DNA of 64,000 nucleotides. Source: Actinacidiphila rubida (GTDB lineage: Bacteria > Actinomycetota > Actinomycetes > Streptomycetales > Streptomycetaceae). The stretch spans positions 106,349-170,348 of the forward strand of contig NZ_FODD01000021.1 in assembly GCF_900110255.1 (NCBI RefSeq), read 5' to 3'. A program made the translations under genes and the position numbers. Below, one piece after another: positions 8,631-17,200 of this stretch. The notes beneath the pieces are model-generated. The model was not told where the DNA came from and did not search any database. It was given only the letters and a program-made list of their open reading frames with translations. Positions within the stretch are counted from its first letter, which is position 1. Each line of letters begins with the position of its first letter.

Positions 8631-10370
8631 TCAGATCGACCACCAAACTGCCGTGTCCGCGGCGATCGCGGAGGTCGCGGAAGAATCGCCACCAATCGCC
8701 GCCCCGGACTGCCCGTCCGACTGCCCGTCCGGACCACTGGTCAGCATGACCGAGCCCGGCGCCGGCAGGGTCACCGGGTGCCCGTTGAGGTTCACCGCAC
8801 ACACGAAGCCGGGCTCGCCCGCGCCGCCGTCGCGGCGGAAGGCGAGCACGCCCTCGGGCGCCTCCAGCCACGTCACGTCGCCGCCGGCGCCCAGCGCCGG
8901 GTGCTGCCGGCGCAGCCGCAGCGCCGTGCGGTACATCTCCAGGGTGGAGTCCGCGGCGCCGGTCTGCGCCGCGACGCTCAGCCCGGCCCACTCGGCCGGC
9001 TGCGGCAGCCAGCTCGGGCCGCCGGCGACCGGGCCGAAACCGTACGGCGCCTCGTCACCGGACCACGGGATCGGCACCCGGCAGCCGTCGCGGAAGCCGT
9101 CCTGGCCGGCGGCGCGGAAGAACGACGGGTCCTGCCGCACCTCGTCCGGCAGGTCGGTGACGTCCGGCAGGCCCAGCTCCTCGCCCTGGTACAGGTAGGC
9201 CGAGCCGGGCAGCGCCAGCATCAGCAGCGTCGCCGCGCGGGCCCGGCGCAGGCCCAGTGCGCGGTCGCCCGCGGTCCGCAACTGGGTGCCCAGGCCGGGC
9301 GGGTTGGCGAACCGGGTGGCGTGCCGCGTCACGTCGTGGTTGGACAGCACCCAGGTGGCCGGCGCACCCACCGAACCCATCGCGGACAGCGACGTGTCGA
9401 TCACGGCGCGCAGCGCGGCCGCGTCCCACGGCGTCGTCAGGTACTCGAAGTTGAACGCCTGGTGCAGCTCGTCGGGCCGCAGGTACAGGGCGGCGCGCTC
9501 GATGGTCGGCGTCCAGGCCTCGGCCACCGCGATCCGATCCCCGGAGTACTCGTCGAGGATCCGGCGCCAGCCGCGGTAGATCTCGTGCACGCCGTCCTGG
9601 TCGAAGTACGGCATGGCGGCGGTGCCCAGCAGCGCCAGCTGCTCGGCGTGGCCGATGTCCGGCAGGCCGGCGGCCTTCACCAGGCCGTGCGCCACGTCCA
9701 CCCGGAAGCCGTCGACGCCCAGGTCCAGCCAGAAGCGCAGCACCGAGCGGAACTCGTCGTGCACCGCCGGGTGGTCCCAGTTGAAGTCGGGCTGCTCGGG
9801 CGCGAACAGGTGCAGGTACCACTCGCCGGGCGTGCCGTCGGCGTCCGTGGTGCGCGTCCAGGCCGGGCCCCCGAAGATGGACTCCCAGTCGTTGGGCGGC
9901 AGTTCGCCGTGCGCGCCCTTGCCCGGGCGGAAGTGGAAACGGTCCCGCAGCGGTGAGCCGGCACCCTCGCGCAGCGCCTGCTTGAACCACTCGTGCTGGT
10001 CCGAGCAGTGGTTCGGCACCACGTCCACGATCACCCGCAGGCCCAGGCCGTGCGCGCCGCGCACCAGGTCGTCGGCGTCGGTGAGGGTGCCGAACATCGG
10101 GTCCACCGCACGGTAGTCGGCCACGTCGTAGCCGGCGTCGGCCTGCGGGGAGGCGTAGAACGGCGACAGCCAGACGGCGTCCACGCCCAGGTCCCGCAGG
10201 TACGGCAGCCGGGCGGTGACACCCGGCAGGTCGCCCATGCCGTCGCCGTTCCCGTCGGCGAAACTGCGCGGGTACACCTGGTAGATGACCGCGTCGCGCC
10301 ACCAGTCTCTGCGCTCGGCGTCGTCAGCGGCGGCGGCGGAGCTGGGCGCGTCGGTGAGGTGCTGGCTCAT
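8631..10370 (-). CDS. aglA: Cytoplasmic alpha-glucosidase, GH13 family
   Basis: A 579-residue GH13 enzyme without signal peptide, so it acts on imported maltodextrins in the cytoplasm. The barrel opens WWRDAVIYQVYPRSFADGNGDG, typical of oligo-1,6/alpha-glucosidases. Conserved GH13 regions: region I VDVVPNH, region II DGFRVDVAHGL with nucleophile Asp (~218), region III VAEAW with acid/base Glu (~280), region IV SNHDVTR with transition-state Asp (~343). ATG at 10370 sits four bases after AAGGGAA; a longer in-frame opening to 10430 is Pro/His-rich and unlikely to be translated. It follows malG by 112 bp on the same strand and precedes malR. It should release glucose from maltose and maltodextrins brought in by MalEFG. 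Confidence 0.94.
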   Translation of the reverse strand: MSQHLTDAPSSAAAADDAERRDWWRDAVIYQVYPRSFADGNGDGMGDLPGVTARLPYLRDLGVDAVWLSPFYASPQADAGYDVADYRAVDPMFGTLTDADDLVRGAHGLGLRVIVDVVPNHCSDQHEWFKQALREGAGSPLRDRFHFRPGKGAHGELPPNDWESIFGGPAWTRTTDADGTPGEWYLHLFAPEQPDFNWDHPAVHDEFRSVLRFWLDLGVDGFRVDVAHGLVKAAGLPDIGHAEQLALLGTAAMPYFDQDGVHEIYRGWRRILDEYSGDRIAVAEAWTPTIERAALYLRPDELHQAFNFEYLTTPWDAAALRAVIDTSLSAMGSVGAPATWVLSNHDVTRHATRFANPPGLGTQLRTAGDRALGLRRARAATLLMLALPGSAYLYQGEELGLPDVTDLPDEVRQDPSFFRAAGQDGFRDGCRVPIPWSGDEAPYGFGPVAGGPSWLPQPAEWAGLSVAAQTGAADSTLEMYRTALRLRRQHPALGAGGDVTWLEAPEGVLAFRRDGGAGEPGFVCAVNLNGHPVTLPAPGSVMLTSGPDGQSDGQSGAAIGGDSSATSAIAADTAVWWSI

Positions 10371-10482
10371 GGATTCCCTTGGTGGGGTGTGGTGGTGGGC
10401 TCGCCCCGTGCCTGGCGGCGGGGGCGGCATGGGTGCTGCGTCGGTGGTGCGGCGGGGTGCTGAGGCCCTCGGGCGTCAGCCC

Positions 10483-11391
10483 TCAGCCTTTGGTGCCGCC
10501 GGCTGTCAGGCCGGTCACCAGGTGCTTCTGGACGAGCATGAAGACGATGGCCGCCGGTATCGCGATGATCACCGAGGCGGCGGTCATGCTGCCCCAGTCG
10601 GCGCGCTGGTCGGCGGCGAAGGTGCGGATGCCGACCGCCAGGGTGGTGTGCGGGTCGCGCATGAACTGGTTGGAGTACGCGACCTCGCCCCAGGCGGTCA
10701 GGAAGCTGAAGAAGGCCGTGACGGCCAGGCCCGGCTTGGCCAGCGGCATGATCAGCCGCCAGAACGTGCCGAACGGGGTCAGCCCGTCGACCCGCCCGGC
10801 CTCGTCGATCTCGCGCGGGATGGTGTCGAAGTAGCCCTTCAGCATCCACGCGCAGAACGGCACCGAGATGGTGCAGTAGACCAGGACGAGGCCGAGGTAG
10901 GTGTCCAGCAGGTTCAGCTGCACCAGCAGGTTGTACAGCGGCACGATCAGCACGGCCATCGGGAACATCTGGGTGATCAGGAAGGTCCACATCAGCGGCC
11001 GGTGGCCCGGGAAGCGCATCCGCGAGACGGCGTAGCCGGCGCTCGCCGAGACCAGCACGCCGAGCACCGTGGTGGCCGCGGCGACGATCACCGAGTTGAG
11101 GAACCAGCGCGGGAAGTGGCTGTGCAGCAGGACGAACCGGTAGTTGTCCAGGCCGAGATGGTGGAGCACCTCGTTCGGCTGCTGCCACGCCGTGCTGGGG
11201 CCCAGCGAGATGAACAGGATCCACAGCACCGGGAAGACCGCGATGACGCTGGCCGCCATCAGCGTGGCGTGCAGGGCGAAGGACGCCCCGAGGCTGCGCT
11301 CGTTGCGGCCGCGGGTGCGCCGCCGGGCCGTGTCGGCGGCGCGGGGACGGGCGGGGACGGCGGCGGAGCCGCGTTGTGTGGTGGCGCTCAT
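10483..11391 (-). CDS. malG: Maltose/maltodextrin ABC transporter permease MalG
   Basis: A 302-residue inner-membrane permease with about six hydrophobic segments and the conserved cytoplasmic EAA loop (IDEAGRVDGLTPFGTFWRLIMP) that docks on the ATPase. It ends with a short VTGLTAGGTKG tail typical of MalG/sugar permease II. ATG at 11391 follows AGGAG at 8-nt spacing and lies only 11 bp after the malF stop, so the two permeases are cotranscribed. No ATPase gene is present in this cluster; in Streptomyces such sugar systems usually share the separately encoded MsiK, which is therefore the expected partner. Confidence 0.95.
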   Translation of the reverse strand: MSATTQRGSAAVPARPRAADTARRRTRGRNERSLGASFALHATLMAASVIAVFPVLWILFISLGPSTAWQQPNEVLHHLGLDNYRFVLLHSHFPRWFLNSVIVAAATTVLGVLVSASAGYAVSRMRFPGHRPLMWTFLITQMFPMAVLIVPLYNLLVQLNLLDTYLGLVLVYCTISVPFCAWMLKGYFDTIPREIDEAGRVDGLTPFGTFWRLIMPLAKPGLAVTAFFSFLTAWGEVAYSNQFMRDPHTTLAVGIRTFAADQRADWGSMTAASVIIAIPAAIVFMLVQKHLVTGLTAGGTKG

Positions 11392-11402
11392 GGCGGCGGC
11401 TC

Positions 11403-12398
11403 CTAGTCCTGCGTCTTCAGCTGGCGGCGGTAGAAGGTGGAGAACGCCACGAGGATCATCAGGATGACGATGCCGTAGGTGGCGGACCCCGCGTAGTCGG
11501 CCGCGCCGCCGGAGAAGGCCATCTCGTAGGCGTGCGTCACGAGGATGTCGGTGTCGCCGGTGGTGTTGTTGCCGAGCAGCAGGTAGATGATCGGGAACAT
11601 GTTGAAGGTCCACACGGTGGACAGCAGGATCACCGTGTTGGTGACCGGGCGCAGTCCCGGCACGGTGACGTTGAAGAAGCGCTGCACCGGTGTGGCGCCG
11701 TCCATCTCGGCGGCCTCGTACAGTTCGCCCGGGATGGCCTGCAGGCCGCCCAGGAGCGCGACCATCATGAACGGCACACCGCACCAGATGTTGACCAGGA
11801 TGACCGCGATCTTCTGCGCGAACGGCGTGCCCAGCCAGTCCTGCGCGGGCAGCCCGACCTTGGTGATGATGTCGTTGAACACGCCGTACTGGGAGTTGAA
11901 CATCAGCCGCCACGCGAACACGCCGATGAAGGCCGGCACCGCCCAGGGGAGGATCAGTGCCAGCCGGTAGAACAGGCGGAACCGCATCGGCCGGTTGAGC
12001 AGCAGCGCCATGGCCAGGCCGATGGCGTAGGTGATCGCCACGCAGGAGACGGTCCAGACGACCGTCCACTCCAGGCGCGGGTAGAAGTCGCCGTCCGCGC
12101 CGGAGATCACCTGCCAGTAGTTGTGCAGCCCGACGAAGTCGTAGGTGGCGCCGATGTGGATGGGGCCGATGTTCTGCGCGACGTTGCGCTCGTTGGCGTT
12201 GGTGAACGACAGGTACAGGCCGTAGCACAGCGGGTACAGCACCAGGACGCCGATCACGATGACCACCGGGGCGACCATCGCCCACGCGTACCAGTGCTTG
12301 TCCCACGACCGCTTGATCGACGTCCATGCGCCGTGGGGGGCGCGCGGCGCGGGCGCCTTCACGTCCCGGGCGCCTTCGTCCATGGTGGCGGTGGTCAT
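11403..12398 (-). CDS. malF: Maltose/maltodextrin ABC transporter permease MalF
   Basis: A 331-residue permease with a cytoplasmic N-terminal tail, about six membrane segments (first near YAWAMVAPVVIVIGVLVLYP) and the EAA motif EAAEMDGATPVQRFFNVTVP. It pairs with MalG to form the membrane channel for maltodextrins delivered by MalE. ATG at 12398 has GAGGAG just upstream. It is separated from malE by 139 bp containing a very strong nested hairpin, unlike the tight malF-malG junction; this arrangement usually lowers permease expression relative to the binding protein. Confidence 0.95.
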   Translation of the reverse strand: MTTATMDEGARDVKAPAPRAPHGAWTSIKRSWDKHWYAWAMVAPVVIVIGVLVLYPLCYGLYLSFTNANERNVAQNIGPIHIGATYDFVGLHNYWQVISGADGDFYPRLEWTVVWTVSCVAITYAIGLAMALLLNRPMRFRLFYRLALILPWAVPAFIGVFAWRLMFNSQYGVFNDIITKVGLPAQDWLGTPFAQKIAVILVNIWCGVPFMMVALLGGLQAIPGELYEAAEMDGATPVQRFFNVTVPGLRPVTNTVILLSTVWTFNMFPIIYLLLGNNTTGDTDILVTHAYEMAFSGGAADYAGSATYGIVILMILVAFSTFYRRQLKTQD

Positions 12399-12452
12399 CG
12401 CTCCTCGGCTTCTCGTCAGGTCTCTACAGGCAGGGCTCTACGGGGGGACGGA

Positions 12453-12522
12453 CCGGACCGGCCGGCCGGGCGCGTGGGCCCCGCTCCCCTGAGGGAGGCG
12501 GGGCCCCGGCCGGCCGGTCCGG
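12453..12522 (-). terminator. Nested malE-malF intercistronic hairpin
   Basis: Between the malE stop and the malF start the sequence folds twice. An outer perfect 18-bp stem pairs 12453-12470 with 12505-12522. Inside it, a second stem pairs 12476-12488 with 12493-12506 (9 bp, one bulged base, 4 bp) around the loop CTGA; its base shares two bases with the outer stem. Likely a partial terminator and/or a 3' stabiliser of malE mRNA. Confidence 0.75.
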
Positions 12523-12537
12523 AACTGGTGGCCGCCG

Positions 12538-13839
12538 TTACTGGACGGCGTAGCCCGGCAGGAGCTTGCCGAAGTCCTTGGCCGCGGCGTCCAGGCCGGC
12601 CTGCACGGAGGTCTGACCCTGCAGGATCTTGATGTACTGCTGCTGCAGCGGCGTGAAGAGGCTGCCGACCTGCGGGAGGGCGACCCGCGGGCGGGCGGTG
12701 TCCATGATCGGCTTGAAGCCGGCGATGGTCCCGTTCTTCAGCACCGCGTCGGTGTACGCCGAGGTGCGGGTCGGCAGGGTGCCGTTCTTCAGCGCGATCT
12801 GCTGCTGCGAGGCCGACGAGGTCATGAACTGCGTGAACAGGTAGGCCGCGTCGAGGTTCTTCGAGCCCTGGTAGACGGCCAGGTCGTGGCCGCCGGTCGG
12901 GGCGAGCGCCTTGCCGGACGAGCCGGCCGGCACCGGGGCGTACCCGAGGTTGGCCTCCTTGCCCTGGAAGGCCGAGCCGGTCAGGTCGTCGCCGACCGAC
13001 CAGGGGCCCTGGATCAGCATGGCGACCTTGCCGGTCTTGAAGGAGGTCTGCATGTTGTCGTAGGCGCTGGCGAAGTCGACCTTCAGCGACGAGGTGTCGT
13101 AGATCTTCTTGGCCTCGGTGACCGCCTTGACGGCCTCGGGCGAGTTGATCGTGATCTTCTTCGCGGCCGGGTCGGCCAGGTCGGCGCCCTCGCCGAACAG
13201 CACCGGGAACAGGAAGTAGGAGTCGGGGTTGACGTACGTGCCCGCGACGCCCGGCACCTTCTGCTTGATCGTGGCGGAGTCCGCGATCAGCTCGTCCCAG
13301 GTGGCCGGCGCCTTGGTGATGCCGGCCTTGGCGAAGATGTCCTTGTTGTACAGCAGGCCCAGGGTGTCGGTGACCGACGGCACACCGTAGGTCTTGCCGT
13401 CGTACTTGGTGGTGTTCATCGGGCCGGCCATGAAGTCGCCGGTGTCCTGCAGCGCGGTGGTGCCGTCGAGCGGGGCGATGTAGTGCAGCGAGGCGTACTC
13501 GGGGATCAGGCCGACGTCGGTGCGGACCACGTCGGGCGCGCCCTTGCCGCTCTGCGCGGCGGCCTTGAACTTCTGCTCCACGGTGCCGAAGTCGACGTTC
13601 TGGTAGTTGACCTTGATCTTCGGGTACTTCGCCTCGAAGGCCTTCACCAGTGCCTGGTACGTCGGGGCCTCGTTCTTGGCGTCCGAGGTGTCCCAGTAGG
13701 TGAGGGTGCCCGAGATCGAGGCGGGGTCCTGCGCCTTGCCGCTGTCGCTCTTGCCGTCGCCGCCGCCGTTGCCGCCACAGGCGGTGGCTCCGAGGACGAT
13801 GGCCGCGGCCATCGCCACGGCGGATATGCCGCGTCGCAT
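12538..13839 (-). CDS. malE: Maltose/maltodextrin-binding lipoprotein MalE
   Basis: A 433-residue extracellular solute-binding protein. The N-terminus MRRGISAVAMAAAIVLGATAC is a lipoprotein signal with the lipidated Cys near residue 21; a Gly/Lys/Ser linker follows. Mature sequence shows the bacterial SBP family 1 layout (GTLTYWDTSDAKNEAPTYQALVKAFE-type opening; VPSVTDTLGLLYNKDIFAKAG; WSVGDDL). It captures maltodextrins outside the membrane for MalFG. ATG at 13839 follows AAGGAG. First gene of malEFG-aglA-malR and divergent from the pullulanase gene. The open frame extends upstream to 14469 but that part is promoter DNA. Confidence 0.95.
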   Translation of the reverse strand: MRRGISAVAMAAAIVLGATACGGNGGGDGKSDSGKAQDPASISGTLTYWDTSDAKNEAPTYQALVKAFEAKYPKIKVNYQNVDFGTVEQKFKAAAQSGKGAPDVVRTDVGLIPEYASLHYIAPLDGTTALQDTGDFMAGPMNTTKYDGKTYGVPSVTDTLGLLYNKDIFAKAGITKAPATWDELIADSATIKQKVPGVAGTYVNPDSYFLFPVLFGEGADLADPAAKKITINSPEAVKAVTEAKKIYDTSSLKVDFASAYDNMQTSFKTGKVAMLIQGPWSVGDDLTGSAFQGKEANLGYAPVPAGSSGKALAPTGGHDLAVYQGSKNLDAAYLFTQFMTSSASQQQIALKNGTLPTRTSAYTDAVLKNGTIAGFKPIMDTARPRVALPQVGSLFTPLQQQYIKILQGQTSVQAGLDAAAKDFGKLLPGYAVQ

Positions 13840-13948
13840 ACCTGACTCCTTGATGAGGGAAGTGCCCGATCGCCCTGATCCGGCCAAGGGGCCGACCGTG
13901 TCCTCGGCCGGCTCCACCCGCTCGGGCTGGAGGGACCGTAGCAGCGGT

Positions 13949-13975
13949 GCAACGTCTTGCGAAAGAGCTTGCAAG
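13949..13975. promoter_or_regulatory. Candidate MalR operator at malE
   Basis: The stretch contains GCAAC at 13949, CTTGC at 13956 and CTTGC followed by AAG at 13968-13975; CTTGC..GCAAG at 13956-13975 is an inverted repeat. It overlaps the proposed malE -35. CTTGC-type repeats are known in Streptomyces amylase promoters responsive to the MalR/Reg1 repressor. Confidence 0.5.
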
Positions 13976-14029
13976 TCCGTTTCTCCATGATCGTCGCGAT
14001 GTGACAACTCCGTTACCCGAGCATGTCGG

Positions 14030-14049
14030 TTGCCCCACGATCGGGGCAA
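14030..14049. promoter_or_regulatory. 20-bp inverted repeat midway between malE and pulA
   Basis: TTGCCCC-N6-GGGGCAA: two perfect 7-bp arms around ACGATC. It shares TTGC..GCAA ends with the flanking candidate operators and lies about halfway between them, so it could be an auxiliary operator or the site of another regulator. Confidence 0.45.
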
Positions 14050-14103
14050 ACGCGACACAGGTTCGCTGCTGTCGCGCCCTTTCGCGGACGAGCGCTGGAA
14101 TTC

Positions 14104-14123
14104 CTTGCGGTGTCTTGCTGCAA
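14104..14123. promoter_or_regulatory. Candidate MalR operator at pulA
   Basis: Two CTTGC units 10 bp apart (14104 and 14114) with the second forming TTGC-T-GCAA. The second unit is the proposed -35 (TTGCTG) of the pullulanase promoter, so occupancy would block RNA polymerase. Confidence 0.5.
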
Positions 14124-14260
14124 CACCCGAACGGGGGATACGGTCCCGGACAGCTCCGGCACCGACGCCGGGGCGGCACCCGGTTTCAGCGCGTGGACCC
14201 GGGCGCGAGGCTGTCCCTTCCCGTCCCCCCGGGGGCGGGTGATCGCAAGGAGAACTGCCC

Positions 14261-17200
14261 GTGGCCCTGGACTGGTTCAGGCTGCACGCCTTCCGGCACG
14301 ACCGGCGTGCCCGGCGAACCCGGCTCAGCCGGCGGACCGCCGCGGGCACCGCCTTCGCCGCGCTCGCGGCCCTGGCCGTGCCCACCGCGTCCGCGCAGGC
14401 GCAGCAGTCGCCACCCCCGCCGCCGTCCGACAAGGCGCTGGCCGCGCAGCCCGCCCGGCACGGCGACACCCGCGAGCAGTTCTACTTCGTCATGCCGGAC
14501 CGATTCGCGAACGGGGACCCGTCCAACGACCGCGGAGGCCTCACCGGCAGCCGCCTGGCCACCGGGTACGACCCCACCGACAAGGGGTTCTACCAGGGCG
14601 GCGACCTCAAGGGCCTGACCCGGAAGCTCGACTACATCAAGGGCCTGGGCACCACCGCCATCTGGATGGCGCCGATCTTCAAGAACAAGCCGGTGCAGGG
14701 CACGGGCAAGGACGCCTCGGCCGGCTACCACGGCTACTGGATCACCGACTTCACGCAGGTCGACCCGCACTTCGGGACGAACGACGACCTGAGGAAGCTG
14801 ATCTCCGCCGCCCACACCAAGGGCATGAAGGTCTTCTTCGACGTCATCACGAACCACACCGCGGACGTCATCGGGAACACCCAGAACACCTACGACTACC
14901 TGTCGAAGGGCGCGTTCCCCTATCTGTCGGCGGACGGCACGCCGTTCGACGACAGCGACTACGCCGCGGGCGGCCAGGGCTTCCCGAAGGTGACCACGGC
15001 GTCCTTCCCGCGCACCCCGACGGTGCCCGCGGACGAGAAGGACGTGAAGGTCCCGGCCTGGCTCAACGACCCGACGATGTACCACAACCGCGGCGACTCC
15101 ACCTTCGCCGGCGAGAGCGCCGACCAGGGCGACTTCTCCGGGCTCGACGACCTGTGGACCGAGCGGCCCGAGGTCGTGCACGGCATGGAGCAGATCTACG
15201 AGCGCTGGGTGCGGGACTTCGCGATCGACGGCTTCCGGATCGACACCGTGAAGAACGTCGACATGCCGTTCTGGACCCAGTGGGCGACCGCACTCGACCG
15301 GTACGCCGCCCAGCAGGGCCGCAAGGACTTCTTCCTGTTCGGCGAGACCTACTCCGCCGACCCCGCCGTCACCTCGCCCTACGTCACGCAGGGCCGCCTC
15401 GACGCGACGCTCGACTTCCCGTTCCAGGACGCGGCCCGCGCCTACGCCTCGCAGGGCGCCTCCCCGGCCAAGCTGGCGAACCTCTACGCGCAGGACTACC
15501 GGTACACCACCGACCAGGCCAACGCGTACGAGGAGGTCACCTTCCTCGGCAACCACGACATGGGCCGTATCGGGTCCTTCCTGCGGCAGGACAACCCGCA
15601 GGCGAGCGACGCCGAGCTGCTGAAGCGCGACGAGCTGGCGAACGAGGTGATGTTCCTCGGCCGCGGCAACCCCGTCGTCTACTACGGCGACGAGCAGGGC
15701 TTCACCGGCTCCGGCGGCGACAAGGACGCCCGGCAGACGATGTTCGCCTCGCAGGTCGCCGACTACCTCGACGACCCCGAGATCGGCACCACCCGCACCG
15801 CGGCCTCCGACGCGTACGACCCGCGGCACCCGCTCTACCGCGCCATCGCCGCGCTCTCCGCCCTCACCAAGGCGCACCCCGCGCTGCGCGACGGCGTGCA
15901 GACCGAGCGGTACGCCGACACCGGCAGCGGCCCCGGCGTGTACGCCTCCTCCCGGACCGACACCCGCACCCGTGACGACTACCTGGTGGCCGTCAACAAC
16001 GCGACCACCGCCAGGACCGTGACCGTGCCCACCGGCAACACCGCGGGTGCCGCCTACCGCGCGCTCTACGGCGCCACCGGGACGGTCACCGCGGCCGGGG
16101 ACGCCGCGACCGTGACGCTCACCGTCCCCGCGCTCAGCTCCGTGGTCTACCGGGCGGCCACCCCGCTGCCCGCCGCGGCCACCGCGCCCCGGATCACCCT
16201 CACCGCGCCCGCCACCGGCGCCACCGGCACCGTCGAGCTGAACGCCGACGTCACCGGCGGCGGCCTGAACCGCGTGGTGTTCGCCGCGCAGACCGGCAAC
16301 GGGCCCTGGCAGGTGCTGGGTTCCGCCGACCACGCGCCGTACCGCGTCACGCAGACCCTCGCCGCCACCGTGCCGCCCGGGACCCCCGTGCGCTACAAGG
16401 CCGTCGCCGTCGACGACACCGGCCGCACCGCGGCCGCGACCGCCGGCACCGTCACCGGCGCCGTGCCCGTGCAGGCGCCGCCGACCGCGGTCAGCCGCGA
16501 CTACGCGATCGTGCACTACCAGCGGACCGACGGGGACTACGCGGACTGGGGCCTGTACGCCTGGGGCGACATCGCCGACGGCGAGGGCACGACCTGGCCC
16601 GCCGGCCACCCCTTCACCGGCCGGGACGCCTACGGCGCCTTCGCGTACGTGAAGCTGAAGCCGGGCGCGTCCAGCGTCGGGTTCCTCGTCGTCGACAGGA
16701 ACGGCGTCAAGGACACCGACGGCGACCGCAGCATCGACCTGACGACGACCGGGGAGGTGTGGGTGAAGCAGGGCAGTCCCGACGTCGCCACCACCGCACC
16801 GGCCGGTGCCTACCCGCCGCAGGACACGACCAGGGCGGTCATCCACTACCACCGGGCCGACGGCGACTACTCCGGCTGGGGTCTGCACGACTGGACCGGC
16901 GCGGCGAACCCGACCGACTGGACGTCGCCGCTGCAGCCGGCCCGGATCGACTCCTACGGCGCGGTGTTCGAGGTGCCGCTCGCCGCGGGCGCGACGTCGC
17001 TCAGCTACATCATCCACAAGGGCGACACCAAGGACCTCCCCGACGACCAGTCCCTGGACCTGACCGCCTCCGGCCACGAGGTGTGGCTGCTCGACGGCAC
17101 CGAGAAGTACCTGCTGCCGCAGCCCCAGGGCTCGGGCGCCGACCTCGACCTCGGCAAGGCCGAGGCCCAGTGGATCGACCGGGACACCGTGGCCTGGCAG

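Larger units (their letters stand above)
13840..14260. promoter_or_regulatory. malE / pulA divergent promoter region with TTGC operators
   Basis: A 421-bp non-coding gap between divergent malE and the pullulanase gene. Minus strand (malE): -10 TACGGT at 13935-13940 and a weak -35 TTTCGC at 13959-13964, spacer 18. Plus strand (pulA): -35 TTGCTG at 14115-14120, spacer 18, -10 TACGGT at 14139-14144. CTTGC/GCAA motifs cluster on both -35 regions and a further 20-bp palindrome lies midway. The elements are seen; their function as promoters and operators is inferred. Confidence 0.6.
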
